Shown: positions 9,217-19,135 of the stretch, in pieces | How positions within the stretch are numbered: position 1 is the first letter of the stretch | Layout of the letters: each line of letters opens with the position of its first letter | DNA from: an uncultured Rikenellaceae bacterium | GTDB taxonomy: Bacteria; Bacteroidota; Bacteroidia; Bacteroidales; Rikenellaceae | DNA length: 64,000 nt | Assembly (NCBI GenBank): GCA_947040435.1 | Contig: CAMRBL010000002.1 | Coordinates: forward strand, 23,778 to 87,777 | Direction of reading: 5' to 3' | The notes under the pieces: model-generated | Told to the model about the DNA's origin: nothing | Database searches by the model: none | Seen by the model: only the letters and a program-made list of their open reading frames with translations | Position numbers and translations under genes: made by a program

Positions 9217-10197
9217 CTATGTTGATAATATTTTAACAGTATTCAACAGATCTCTATTGATTGGTTTACCCTTCTTAATAGCTTTGTTAAATGGTATGTA
9301 CACTAATTCGTCATTCTGTACCCCTATCATAACGTTACGTTGACCATCAAGGAGTGCATCTATTGCAGCTTCTCCCATGCGACTAGCTAATATTCTATCA
9401 CTTGCCGTTGGTGATCCACCTCGTTGGATGTGTCCTAAAATAGTTACACGCACATCATATTGTGGGTACTCTTTCTTTACACGCTCCGCTAGACCCATAG
9501 CACCTCCAGTAATCTCACTCTCAGCAACAAGTACGATACTACTATTTTTACTCTTACGAAAACCACTCTCAATCAGTTCAGATAATTGGTCAACTTCTGT
9601 TGCAATCTCTGGAATAATAGCCGCTTCAGCACCTGTTGCAATGGCACCGTTGATAGCCAAGAAACCCGCATTACGACCCATTACCTCAATGAAAAATAGT
9701 CTATCATGTGAAGATGCCGTATCTTTAATCTTATCGACAGCATCCATAATTGTATTTAGTGCTGTGTCATATCCGATAGTTGTGTCGGTACCATTTAGAT
9801 CATTGTCAATTGTACCTGGTAGACCCACGATAGGAATATTAAACTCTGAAGCAAATATTTTTGCCCCCGTAAGAGAACCATCTCCTCCGATAACAACTAG
9901 AGCATCAATCCCCTCTCGTTGCATTGTTTCATACGCTACTTGACGTCCCTCAGCTGTTGTAAACTCTTTAGACCTTGCAGTTTTAAGAATTGTACCCCCT
10001 TGCTGTATAATATTACTTACATTTTGTGTCACATATGGTACAATTTCCCCTGTTATAAGACCTTTGTAACCTCTCATAATAGCCTTTACAGTGAACCCAT
10101 TATAGATTGCTGTACGTGTCACAGCACGGATTGCTGCATTCATCCCTGGAGCATCTCCACCGGATGTTAATATTCCAATACATTTGATTTCTAACAT
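9217..10197 (-). CDS. pfkA: ATP-dependent 6-phosphofructokinase
   Basis: 326 aa; [68 protein letters not shown]. Confidence 0.97.
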   Translation of the reverse strand: MLEIKCIGILTSGGDAPGMNAAIRAVTRTAIYNGFTVKAIMRGYKGLITGEIVPYVTQNVSNIIQQGGTILKTARSKEFTTAEGRQVAYETMQREGIDALVVIGGDGSLTGAKIFASEFNIPIVGLPGTIDNDLNGTDTTIGYDTALNTIMDAVDKIKDTASSHDRLFFIEVMGRNAGFLAINGAIATGAEAAIIPEIATEVDQLSELIESGFRKSKNSSIVLVAESEITGGAMGLAERVKKEYPQYDVRVTILGHIQRGGSPTASDRILASRMGEAAIDALLDGQRNVMIGVQNDELVYIPFNKAIKKGKPINRDLLNTVKILST

Positions 10198-10314
10198 ACT
10201 TCAAAACTATTAAGTTGTATAGGTGGAAACTATATTCCACTCTCGATTACAAATGTAAAAATATTTTGCAAACTTTTTTTAATATATATGTTAAAAAACT
10301 AATAAGTTTTTAAT

Positions 10315-10366
10315 GTTCAGTGCGATCACGCACCGCAGCCCACTTAGGGCAGTTCATAGCCTAGTT
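10315..10366. repeat. Composite intergenic repeat: family-2 head joined to family-1 core
   Basis: GTTCAGTGCGATCACGCACCGCAGCCCACTTAGGGCAGTTCATAGCCTAGTTT; the first part matches copies at 7986 and 61961, the last part matches GGCAGTTCATAGTCTAGTTT at 20512. Confidence 0.6.
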
Positions 10367-12700
10367 TATATCTACTATATGCGTATAGTTAGTAATAGTA
10401 TCTATCTTAACAGAATCACCAACTATACTCTTGGTTGTCGTAAGTTTAGAGTGCGAAACATTGACTTCGGAGGTAAAATAAAGCTCCTTAATGAAATACG
10501 CACAAGTAAGAACCCAAAGTGCAATCATTATTGTGAGACCTAATACATAGTACTTCTTTCTATCTTTTATACTCATCCAGATAACCCATAGTGTCGCTAA
10601 TATGGAGAGAGCGAGTAGTATCTTACATATAGTGTAGTTGCCTTGCAGCGGAGTTAAATTAGACGTAGGGCGGATAGACATATTCTGACTATCTAAGGTG
10701 TCGACTCTATGTCCATCGTCAACTTTAATACATTGGGTTACAAGTTTGGCATCTATAATAGTATCTCCTCTAAATATAGTACCCCTTTCATATATTATGG
10801 TATCTTTAATTGTAGTGGTTTCAATATAATACTCCTTGAAGGAGTTGTGGTTTCGTTTAGCGGTAAATTTATACCAATGATTAGAGTTGTTAGATCCTTC
10901 GCTGTAAGTATTCGCGAACACCTTAGCAATATTCATATCGTCTATTTGGCTGGCAACTGTGTATGTAAAACATGAGCCCACTGCAATCCAAATAGTAATC
11001 ATTATAGTTAAACACCATGCAATGCCCCTCTTCCAACTAGATAGAAGTGCTATTAAAGCTACGAGTGTTGCAGTGATAGGGATAATCATAACAGGAAGAG
11101 AGAGTATCGTTGTTTCGACTATTTCAATTGGGAAAAGGTATGGATACTGAGTAAAAAATATTGGAATTACAGACATAAAGTAAGGGAACGAAAATGCTAA
11201 TGATCCATTAATCGACATAATGAATAGTGTCAAGATTATTACTATTACGAGTAGTAAAGGTAGTCCGACTGAGAATGAGAGAGCAACTAGTGCAAGCTTT
11301 AATATTTTCATTATTACCTTACCTATAAATTTCAGCATCTCTGCAAATATTGAAGCTAAACCTGCCTCCTTGCTCTGCGAATCAATCTCAGTAGCATCAC
11401 TACTGATTTGTCTGCCGATAGAGAATGCAGTGACACTCTCTCCACTCATCTCTAGCTTTTGGCGTGCATTTTTTGCCATCGGGATAGAAATCCACATTAC
11501 TATGTAGGATATAATTATGATACTGAGAAGAGAAAGAAAGAAAGTTATTCCCCCTGTGCTTTTATGATGGGTTATCATCATAAAAGAGAAGAAGCTAAGA
11601 GTCGAAAATAAAATTATAAACAATAGGCGAATCCAAGCGACGTGTATGTTAATATACTTTGATAATCCAGAGCATACACCACCAATAACTCCCCCCTTTG
11701 ATGAGCGATATAATCTTTTAGGGAATACGTCGTTACTACTGATTGGGTTGCTGTTAGTTTGTTCACTATTGTTCATAGAGTAGATTGGAGGAGCCTTTTT
11801 ATTGCTTTCGTAACTCGCTTGACGATATTTAAGTTTAGGTATCGCAATCCATAATACTATGTAAGATAGTATAGTCCCAAGTATGAACGTGAGTGTAAAG
11901 TCGAAAATAACTGGTTTAGCTACGAAAAGAGTTGCAAATGGTAGTACAACTAGAAGTATGAACGCTAAGCGAATCAGTGTAACGTCAATTTGAAAGTGAT
12001 TGGACAATCCAGCACAAACACCCCCAATTACCCCACCTTCAGAAGATCTGTATAGTTGCTTATGTGCTATCGCCCCATTTTTAGTTGCGTTAAATGCACT
12101 TTGAGTTGTAGGGTCAATATCTGCTTCGTTCATCTCTTGCTCTACCTGCTTCCATGTAGCTTTAGGAATTGCAATCCATAGTATAATGTAGGAGATAATC
12201 CACCCTAATGAGATTTGAATTGGTAGCTCATTTGAGTAGATCATAGCTGATGGAGTGAATACAATAGAGAATAAAAATATAAGCCTAATCCATGCAACAT
12301 TAATATTAAAATGTTTTGATAGTCCTGCACATACCCCTGCAATTTTGCCTCCTTGTCTAGGGCGGTATAATCTCTTATTTACAACTTGCGCTCTCTCATG
12401 TTGGTTGTTTTGAGGTGGTGTTGTCGCTTTAGGTTCTGGATTTGTCTCCTCTGAATCGGGAAAGCCTAAGCGCTCAATAATATCTGCAATGGTAACTGTG
12501 TTGACCACTGTAGATTGCTCTTGTTGCTCTAATATTAGCTCTATGATACGTGATTCAATATCTGACAAAATCTCAGCTCCATCGGGATTGCCGATATATT
12601 TAGTCTCCAGTTTTTGTAGATAACTATTTAGAATGTCGTAAGCGTCTTGATTCAAGGCTATATTGATTCCTGCAATACTCACTTTAATTACTTCGTTCAT
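10361..12700 (-). CDS. Membrane protein with three tandem PspC domains
   Basis: 779 aa; three repeats: KRLYRPRQGGKIAGVCAGLSKHFNINVAWIRLIFLF, KQLYRSSEGGVIGGVCAGLSNHFQIDVTLIRLAFI, KRLYRSSKGGVIGGVCSGLSKYINIHVAWIRLLFI; extra C-terminal TM segments. Confidence 0.9.
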   Translation of the reverse strand: MNEVIKVSIAGINIALNQDAYDILNSYLQKLETKYIGNPDGAEILSDIESRIIELILEQQEQSTVVNTVTIADIIERLGFPDSEETNPEPKATTPPQNNQHERAQVVNKRLYRPRQGGKIAGVCAGLSKHFNINVAWIRLIFLFSIVFTPSAMIYSNELPIQISLGWIISYIILWIAIPKATWKQVEQEMNEADIDPTTQSAFNATKNGAIAHKQLYRSSEGGVIGGVCAGLSNHFQIDVTLIRLAFILLVVLPFATLFVAKPVIFDFTLTFILGTILSYIVLWIAIPKLKYRQASYESNKKAPPIYSMNNSEQTNSNPISSNDVFPKRLYRSSKGGVIGGVCSGLSKYINIHVAWIRLLFIILFSTLSFFSFMMITHHKSTGGITFFLSLLSIIIISYIVMWISIPMAKNARQKLEMSGESVTAFSIGRQISSDATEIDSQSKEAGLASIFAEMLKFIGKVIMKILKLALVALSFSVGLPLLLVIVIILTLFIMSINGSLAFSFPYFMSVIPIFFTQYPYLFPIEIVETTILSLPVMIIPITATLVALIALLSSWKRGIAWCLTIMITIWIAVGSCFTYTVASQIDDMNIAKVFANTYSEGSNNSNHWYKFTAKRNHNSFKEYYIETTTIKDTIIYERGTIFRGDTIIDAKLVTQCIKVDDGHRVDTLDSQNMSIRPTSNLTPLQGNYTICKILLALSILATLWVIWMSIKDRKKYYVLGLTIMIALWVLTCAYFIKELYFTSEVNVSHSKLTTTKSIVGDSVKIDTITNYTHIVDIN

Positions 12701-12705
12701 ACTCT

Positions 12706-13038
12706 TTATCCTTTACGAATTACATTTATTTGATTAACTAGTTCACTCCACGCCTTATCTAGGGCAAAAAGTGACTCAATTCCTGTATATGTAAGTGTGT
12801 AGTACTTACGTGGAGGACCCTGTGGGGACTCCTCCCATCTGTAACTCAAGAGACCTTGGTTTTTTTGTCGAGTGAGTATCGGATATAATGTACCCTCTAC
12901 AACGATCATCTCGGCACTCTTTAGTTCTGCGAGTATTTGGGAGGCGTAAGCATCTCCCTTAGATAATATTGAGAGTATACAGTACTCTAATATCCCCTTT
13001 CTCATCTGCGCCTTGGCGTTATCAATATTTGCTGCCAT
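12706..13038 (-). CDS. PadR family transcriptional regulator
   Basis: 110 aa; GILEYCILSILSKGDAYASQILAELKSAEMIVVEGTLYPILTRQKNQGLLSYRWEESPQGPPRKYYTLT. Confidence 0.95.
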   Translation of the reverse strand: MAANIDNAKAQMRKGILEYCILSILSKGDAYASQILAELKSAEMIVVEGTLYPILTRQKNQGLLSYRWEESPQGPPRKYYTLTYTGIESLFALDKAWSELVNQINVIRKG

Positions 13039-13043
13039 ACCGC

Positions 13044-13508
13044 TTAGTATATGTTGCTCTTAGGTAGAACTATCCATAATATGATATATACGAATATGCT
13101 TAATCCACCAACCATGAGTAGTAGTGTGACTAACCTAACTACCATGGGGTCGATGCCAAAAAATTCACCTATTCCAGAGCAGACTCCTCCTAATATTGAG
13201 TTTCTACTTGAGCGTGATAATTTCCCCTTATAGTTATATGTTGTTTGTCTACCTCCAAAGCTTGACGCTGGGCCAATAATGGCAATAGTGCGGAGTACAA
13301 TCTCTAGTGTCACAACCTGCATGTTATTAAATAGTGCCTTGCGGAAGATTTCGGCAATGCGTGACTCTACGTCTTCAATTATTTCTCCATTTTCATAAGG
13401 ACTAAGTCTTGATTTTATGTCCTCTAGATAATTTTCTAATGCAATATATGCATCATTATCAATCGTAAATGCTATTGATCCTAAATTAATACTTATCGTC
13501 TTTTTCAT
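13044..13508 (-). CDS. PspC domain-containing protein
   Basis: 154 aa; KLSRSSRNSILGGVCSGIGEFFGIDPMVVRLVTLLLMVGGLSIFVYIILWIVLPK. Confidence 0.9.
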   Translation of the reverse strand: MKKTISINLGSIAFTIDNDAYIALENYLEDIKSRLSPYENGEIIEDVESRIAEIFRKALFNNMQVVTLEIVLRTIAIIGPASSFGGRQTTYNYKGKLSRSSRNSILGGVCSGIGEFFGIDPMVVRLVTLLLMVGGLSIFVYIILWIVLPKSNIY

Positions 13509-13560
13509 AAAAATATGGTTAATTAGTTTATAGTTAACGTTTTATGTTTGCTTCTGTCGG

Positions 13561-13614
13561 TACTGTGTATTGCAAAGGTATTAATTTATTTGGAATACTA
13601 TGTATTACACAGTA
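13561..13614 (-). promoter_or_regulatory. Promoter and inverted-repeat operator candidate for the PspC-PadR-PspC operon
   Basis: TACTGTGTA (13561-13569) and TACACAGTA (13606-13614) flank a reverse-strand TACCTTTG -7 box (13580-13573); AATACTAtgtattacacagTAGTATT also present. Confidence 0.5.
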
Positions 13615-13623
13615 GTATTTTGT

Positions 13624-13658
13624 AAAAAAAATAGTGCGACCAACAACACTATTTTTTT
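13624..13658 (-). terminator. Terminator after meaB
   Basis: AAAAAAATAGTG ... CACTATTTTTTT perfect 12-bp arms. Confidence 0.5.
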
Positions 13659-13710
13659 ATTTGTTCATTTCAATTGCTCAACTCTCTCCCTAGAGGAGCG
13701 TTGCAGCAGT

Positions 13711-14838
13711 TTATATTTTGTGTGATTTATCTTGTTGAAAATATATGTCTAATAGCTCTTTAGCTGCTATGAATGAACTTATTTCGTCTTTGAGTACTTT
13801 GTCAAGATAACCATCAATAGCTGCAACAACAGCCTCATTGCGATAGAATCCCTCACGTAGAGCCTCATTTATAGTCTCACGCATCCAATATTGACTTTGA
13901 CGATTTCTATTTTTATCAAAGTATCCGTTTGCTTTAATAAAGGCGATATACTCTTCGACATCAGCCCAAATCTCAGTTAAACCAGACTTGTCAACAGAAG
14001 AGCATGTAAATACATTCGGGTTCCACTCTGATTTTGGAGTTGGGAATAGCATTAGAGCATTAATAAAATGACTTCTTGCAACTAATGCTTTGTTCACGTT
14101 AGATCCATCGGCTTTGGTTATTGCCACAAGGTCTGCCATCTCCATAATTCCACGCTTGATACCTTGTAGTTCATCTCCAGCACCAGATATTTGTAGCATC
14201 AAGAACATATCTACCATAGAGTGTACGGCAGTCTCAGACTGTCCAACACCAACAGTCTCAATAAATATAATATCATATCCAGCAGCTTCGCATAGAACGA
14301 TAGTTTCTCGTGTTTTTCTCGCTACCCCACCAAGAGATCCTGCTGCGGGTGAAGGTCGAATAAATACATCTGGATTAGCGGAGATTGTCTCCATACGGGT
14401 TTTGTCTCCAAGTATAGAACCCCCACTCCTCTCAGAACTAGGGTCAATTGCTAGTACAGCTAACTTGTGTTCCATTTGTGTCACCATGCCGCCGATAGCT
14501 TCGATGAACGTAGACTTTCCAGCTCCAGGAACTCCCGTTATTCCCAAGCGTATCGCCTTTCCTGAATATGGCAAGCAACGCTCTATTATCTCTTGTGCCT
14601 GAGCATAGTGTACAGGATTCTGACTCTCCACTAGAGTTATTGCTTGAGATAGTGTTGTCATGTTTGACTCTAAAATCTCCTTTACATACTCATCTGTGGA
14701 TATATTGCGCCTTTTTACTCTTTTAAAATGTGGATTTATAATGGGCACATCAACTACTCCCGTAGATACATTTAGTGCACTATTTATATTGTGCTCCTTA
14801 TGATGATTTTCGTAATGGTCAATATTTAAATGCTTCAT
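13711..14838 (-). CDS. meaB: Methylmalonyl-CoA mutase-associated GTPase MeaB
   Basis: 375 aa; RLGITGVPGAGKSTFIEAIGG, LAIDPSSERSGGSILGDKTRM, FIETVGVGQSE. Confidence 0.95.
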   Translation of the reverse strand: MKHLNIDHYENHHKEHNINSALNVSTGVVDVPIINPHFKRVKRRNISTDEYVKEILESNMTTLSQAITLVESQNPVHYAQAQEIIERCLPYSGKAIRLGITGVPGAGKSTFIEAIGGMVTQMEHKLAVLAIDPSSERSGGSILGDKTRMETISANPDVFIRPSPAAGSLGGVARKTRETIVLCEAAGYDIIFIETVGVGQSETAVHSMVDMFLMLQISGAGDELQGIKRGIMEMADLVAITKADGSNVNKALVARSHFINALMLFPTPKSEWNPNVFTCSSVDKSGLTEIWADVEEYIAFIKANGYFDKNRNRQSQYWMRETINEALREGFYRNEAVVAAIDGYLDKVLKDEISSFIAAKELLDIYFQQDKSHKI

Positions 14839-14852
14839 ATCTTCTAATTATA

Positions 14853-15314
14853 CTACTTTAACGCCTCTTTTATTATATTATCGTTTAGCTGATCTGAGTT
14901 TCCAAACCAAATTGCATTACCCTTTTTATCAACAATGATGCTAAATGGAACGAAGTTCACTCCATATGATGAGAATGTTTTACCTTCATTGTCCAGAGCA
15001 GAAAAAAACTTATGGTTGTTATGTTTTAAATGCTTCATAACAATATCTTTATCTTCTTTGAACAGTAATATGATATTAATGTTGGGCATTGATACTGCCA
15101 AGTTATTTAGCTTTTCTAGTCGAGACATGCTTGGAGGGCTTGTTGTGTGAGCAAACTCTATGACATATACCATCTTACCTGGCTGAGGTTTGTTGTTTAA
15201 CCACTCAGCGACTTTGAGCTCAGGAACTTTTTCTCCGATCATCAGTTTTTGTGCCGAGGCAGAAGAGATCGAGAGTGCTATCGAAAAAAGGAGTACTAAA
15301 AAGTAAGTTTTCAT
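14853..15314 (-). CDS. Thioredoxin-like protein (secreted)
   Basis: Signal peptide MKTYFLVLLFSIALSISSASAQ, redoxin-like fold region NNEGKTFSSYGVNFVPFSIIVDKKGNAIWFG; internal ATG at 15314 preferred over 15341. Confidence 0.65.
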   Translation of the reverse strand: MKTYFLVLLFSIALSISSASAQKLMIGEKVPELKVAEWLNNKPQPGKMVYVIEFAHTTSPPSMSRLEKLNNLAVSMPNINIILLFKEDKDIVMKHLKHNNHKFFSALDNEGKTFSSYGVNFVPFSIIVDKKGNAIWFGNSDQLNDNIIKEALK

Positions 15315-15644
15315 AATATTGTAATATATTAAATTGGACACTATGTAAATGTAAAAATAGAGTATATATATGTATAATACCTGATGCGAAGGTAGTAAAT
15401 TTCCAATTAATAAATGAAATATACAAGCTTTTTTTCATAATCAACTTCAATGAGCACCTCTATATGTGTTGTGGTAGATAGTTGCAGTTAATATGGGTTT
15501 AGATGTAAAAATAGATTGTTCTGCGAGATCACTTATCACCACTAGCATTGTGCGGTTTACGTAAATAAAAAAGACATTTTGTGTGGGAGCTTTTTTTTTG
15601 TGAAAAAAGTGCTGTTTTTATGATAAAATCTCATTTATTACTAG

Positions 15645-15674
15645 TACTTTTGTGGGACAGGTGCACATGTGCCT
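15645..15674 (+). promoter_or_regulatory. -7 box and adjacent palindrome upstream of the mce/mmd operon
   Basis: TACTTTTG (15645-15652) then AGGTGCACATGTGCCT containing perfect palindrome GCACATGTGC (15663-15672). Confidence 0.4.
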
Positions 15675-15723
15675 ATAAGTTTATCTAACATATTGTAATT
15701 TCAAATAAAATAATCTTTTTCAA

Positions 15724-16149
15724 ATGAAAGTTTCTCACATTGAGCATATCGGTATCGCTGTAACGAGCATCGATGAAGCCATCCCATACTGGGAGAATGT
15801 TTTAGGTCTAAAGTGTTATAACATCGAAGAAGTAGCAGATCAAAAAGTTAAGACTGCATTCTTCATGGTTGGTCAAACAAAAATTGAATTACTAGAGTCT
15901 ACATCTCCAGACGGTTCGATTGCTAAGTTTATCGATAAAAATAACGGTAAAGGTGGAGTTCATCACCTAGCTTTTGCTGTTGATGGAATCGAAGATGCTC
16001 TTGCAGATGCAGAGTCTAAAAATGTGCAGCTTATTGATAAGACTCCTAGAGCTGGAGCTGAAGGGTTGACTATCGCATTTTTACACCCTAAGTCAACTAT
16101 GGGAGTACTTACTGAACTTTGTGAAGATAAAAATAAAAACTGCAAATAA
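15724..16149 (+). CDS. mce: Methylmalonyl-CoA epimerase
   Basis: 141 aa; [61 protein letters not shown]. Confidence 0.95.
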   Translation: MKVSHIEHIGIAVTSIDEAIPYWENVLGLKCYNIEEVADQKVKTAFFMVGQTKIELLESTSPDGSIAKFIDKNNGKGGVHHLAFAVDGIEDALADAESKNVQLIDKTPRAGAEGLTIAFLHPKSTMGVLTELCEDKNKNCK

Positions 16150-17711
16150 TGAGTAGTAATATTGAAAAAATCCAGGAATTAATCACTTTCCGTGAACAAG
16201 CTAAACTTGGCGGTGGTCAAAAAAGAATTGACTCTCAGCACAAAAGAGGGAAATTTACAGCACGTGAGAGAATTAATATGCTTCTTGATGAGGGTTCTTT
16301 CGAGGAGTTTGATATGTTCGTAACTCATAGATGCCATAACTTTGGTATCGAGAAAGAGAGCTACTTCGGAGATGGAGTTGTTACGGGTTATGGTACAATT
16401 GATGGTAGATTAGTCTATATCTATGCTCAAGATTTTACTGTATTTGGAGGATCTCTTTCTGAGACTCTTGCAGCTAAGATCTGTAAAGTAATGGATATGT
16501 CTATGAAAAATGGTGCGCCAATTATCGGTCTTAATGACTCGGGTGGTGCTCGTATCCAAGAGGGTGTTAACGCTCTTGCTGGATATGCTGAAATTTTTCA
16601 AAGAAATATATTAGCATCTGGTGTAGTTCCTCAGATCTCTGCAATATTTGGTCCATGTGCTGGTGGTGCTGTGTACTCTCCTGCATTGACTGACTTTATC
16701 ATGATGAGAAAAGATACTAGTTATATGTTCTTGACTGGACCTAAGGTTGTTAAGACTGTAACTGGAGAGAATGTTACACAAGAGCAACTTGGTGGAGCAT
16801 CTATTCACGCTACAAAGTCAGGTGTTGCTCATTTCGTTGTTGACGATGAGGAGGAGGGAATCGCACTTCTTCGTAAGTTGATCGGATATATGCCACAGAA
16901 TAATCTTGAAGATGCTCCTCTTGCTATCTGTACTGATAGTATTAGCCGTATTGAAGATTCTCTTAATGAGATCATTCCAGATAATCCAAACAAACCTTAT
17001 GATATGTTTGACGTTATCTCATCTATCGTTGATAATGGTGATTTCTTAGAGTCTCAAAAAGGTTTTGCTCCAAACATTATAACTTGTTTCGCTAGATTTA
17101 ATGGACAGAGTGTTGGTATTGTTGCAAATCAACCTAAATACCTTGCAGGTGTTTTAGATTGTAATGCTTCTCGTAAAGCAGCAAGATTTGTTCGTTTTTG
17201 TGACGCGTTCAACATTCCACTTGTAACACTTGTTGACGTTCCTGGATTCCTTCCTGGAACAACTCAAGAGTATGGTGGCGTAATTGTTCATGGTGCAAAA
17301 TTATTGTTTGCTTATGGTGAGGCTACTGTACCAAAAGTTACAATCGTACTTCGTAAAGCATACGGTGGTGCATATTGTGTAATGAGTTCTAAGCACCTTA
17401 GAGGTGACTTAAACTACGCTTGGCCAACAGCAGAAATTGCGGTTATGGGTGCATCTGGTGCAACAGAAGTCCTTGCAGGTAAAGAGGTGAATGCTGTTGA
17501 AGATCCAGCGGCAAGAGCTAAACTTGTCGCAGAGAAAGAGGCTGATTATAGTAAGCAGTTTGCAAATCCATACAATGCAGCAAAATACGGATATATTGAT
17601 GATGTAATTGAACCTAGAAATACTCGTTTCAGAGTAATTAGAGCTCTTCAATCTCTTGCAACAAAACGTCTTGTTAACCCTGCTAAGAAGCACTCAAATA
17701 TTCCACTTTAA
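16149..17711 (+). CDS. mmdA: Methylmalonyl-CoA decarboxylase alpha / acyl-CoA carboxylase carboxyltransferase subunit
   Basis: 520 aa; [73 protein letters not shown]. Confidence 0.93.
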   Translation: MSSNIEKIQELITFREQAKLGGGQKRIDSQHKRGKFTARERINMLLDEGSFEEFDMFVTHRCHNFGIEKESYFGDGVVTGYGTIDGRLVYIYAQDFTVFGGSLSETLAAKICKVMDMSMKNGAPIIGLNDSGGARIQEGVNALAGYAEIFQRNILASGVVPQISAIFGPCAGGAVYSPALTDFIMMRKDTSYMFLTGPKVVKTVTGENVTQEQLGGASIHATKSGVAHFVVDDEEEGIALLRKLIGYMPQNNLEDAPLAICTDSISRIEDSLNEIIPDNPNKPYDMFDVISSIVDNGDFLESQKGFAPNIITCFARFNGQSVGIVANQPKYLAGVLDCNASRKAARFVRFCDAFNIPLVTLVDVPGFLPGTTQEYGGVIVHGAKLLFAYGEATVPKVTIVLRKAYGGAYCVMSSKHLRGDLNYAWPTAEIAVMGASGATEVLAGKEVNAVEDPAARAKLVAEKEADYSKQFANPYNAAKYGYIDDVIEPRNTRFRVIRALQSLATKRLVNPAKKHSNIPL

Positions 17712-17715
17712 GGCT

Positions 17716-18615
17716 ATGATGAAAGTGATTTATATACTCATCTTCTCTTTGATAACTCTTGGTAGTTATGCACAAGGATTGAAAGATGTTAGGATTAATG
17801 AGGTGCTTGTAAAGAACCTCACAAATTATGAGGACGATTATGGTGATCGTAGCTCATGGTTTGAGATATACAATACTGGTCACGCAAGAATTAAGCTTGG
17901 AGGTTGTAACCTAAAAGCTACAATGATTGATGGAACAGTTGTTAACTACCAGATCCCAATCAGTGATAAACACGCAGATATTGCGCCTTTGAGCTATAGA
18001 ATATTCTATTGTACAGGGTCTGATTATAAGGGAACTTACTACACAAACTTTACACTAGATAACATAAAGAGCATTGCTCTTTATGATGCTAGTGGAAAGG
18101 GTGAGGCTATTGATAAAGTAGATATTGTTATTGGCGATCAAGTTAACGATGTATCGGTTGGAAACAAGAAGGTTGATAATACAGTTATATTTACTACATT
18201 AACTGAGGTTACTCCTGGAGCAACCAATGAGACTGGATACGTTAAGCCTAAATCGGTTAAGTTTTTAGAGCATGATCCAACAGGAGGAGCTATGGCTTTT
18301 ACTGCAATTGTGGTTGTATTTACTGTATTGTGTTTGCTATTCTTAATCTTCAAGCTTATTGGTGTCTATATGGTTAGAGTTGCTAAAAGAAAAGATACTA
18401 ATAGTAAGAGAGTTAAAGATAGTGCTAATACAGTAGGAAACTCTACAAGTTCATATAGTGGCGAAGAGGTTGCTGCAATTGCTATGGCATTAGCTCTATA
18501 CAAAGAGGATCTACACGATAAAGAGTCTACAATTCTTACAATTAACAGAGTTGCAAGAGCATATTCGCCGTGGAGTTCTAAAATTTATGGTCTAAGACAA
18601 ACCCCAAGAAAATAA
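17716..18615 (+). CDS. OadG-like gamma subunit with N-terminal lamin-tail-like domain
   Basis: ATG at 17716; signal peptide, LTD-like LKDVRINEVLVKN...GDRSSWFEIYNTGHARIKLGGCNL, then one TM (AMAFTAIVVVFTVLCLLFLIFKLIGVYM) typical of OadG; located between mmdA and the biotin carrier. Confidence 0.8.
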   Translation: MMKVIYILIFSLITLGSYAQGLKDVRINEVLVKNLTNYEDDYGDRSSWFEIYNTGHARIKLGGCNLKATMIDGTVVNYQIPISDKHADIAPLSYRIFYCTGSDYKGTYYTNFTLDNIKSIALYDASGKGEAIDKVDIVIGDQVNDVSVGNKKVDNTVIFTTLTEVTPGATNETGYVKPKSVKFLEHDPTGGAMAFTAIVVVFTVLCLLFLIFKLIGVYMVRVAKRKDTNSKRVKDSANTVGNSTSSYSGEEVAAIAMALALYKEDLHDKESTILTINRVARAYSPWSSKIYGLRQTPRK

Positions 18616-18680
18616 AGAGATAAATTATTTATTGTATAGTGTGTTTTACAGCGCAATAGATATTAATATTACTTATCAAT

Positions 18681-19133
18681 ATGAAGGAATATAATTTTAA
18701 AATAAACGGCAATGACTACTCTGTCTCTATAACTAAAGTAGAAGAGTCTTGTGCTGAAGTTACCGTAAATGGTGCTTTGTATAACGTTGAACTTGAGAAG
18801 GACAACATAACACCAAAAATTTCTCCAGTAGCGCAAGTTGCTCCTGATCCACAAATAGTAGCGGCAGCGGCAGCAACGCCAAGACCTCAAGTGGCAAGAC
18901 CTAATGTTGCATCTAGTGCAGCTAGCGGAATTAAGAGTCCACTTCCAGGAGCTATTTTATCTATCAGTGTATCTGTTGGAGACAGCGTTAAGGTTGGACA
19001 AAGACTTCTTGTTCTTGAAGCAATGAAGATGGAGAACAATATTGACTCTGATAGAGAAGGTGTTGTTAAATCTATAAACATCGGTCAGGGCGATCTAGTG
19101 CTTGAAGGTGATTTATTACTAACAATTGAATAA
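18681..19133 (+). CDS. Biotin carboxyl carrier subunit of the decarboxylase
   Basis: 150 aa; Ala/Pro linker and biotinylation motif LLVLEAMKMENNIDSDREGVVKSI. Confidence 0.93.
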   Translation: MKEYNFKINGNDYSVSITKVEESCAEVTVNGALYNVELEKDNITPKISPVAQVAPDPQIVAAAAATPRPQVARPNVASSAASGIKSPLPGAILSISVSVGDSVKVGQRLLVLEAMKMENNIDSDREGVVKSINIGQGDLVLEGDLLLTIE

Positions 19134-19135
19134 TT

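Noticed and set aside
9377-9943. 188-aa ORF antisense to pfkA
   Set aside because: Antisense of a conserved gene; Ser/Ile/Pro-rich shadow translation.
14090-14602. 170-aa ORF antisense to meaB
   Set aside because: Antisense shadow with no recognisable domain.
15525-15575. Possible further family-2 copy (CTGCGAGATCACTTATCACC...GTGCGG)
   Set aside because: Similarity is limited to a few bases and lacks the AGGGCAGTT half.
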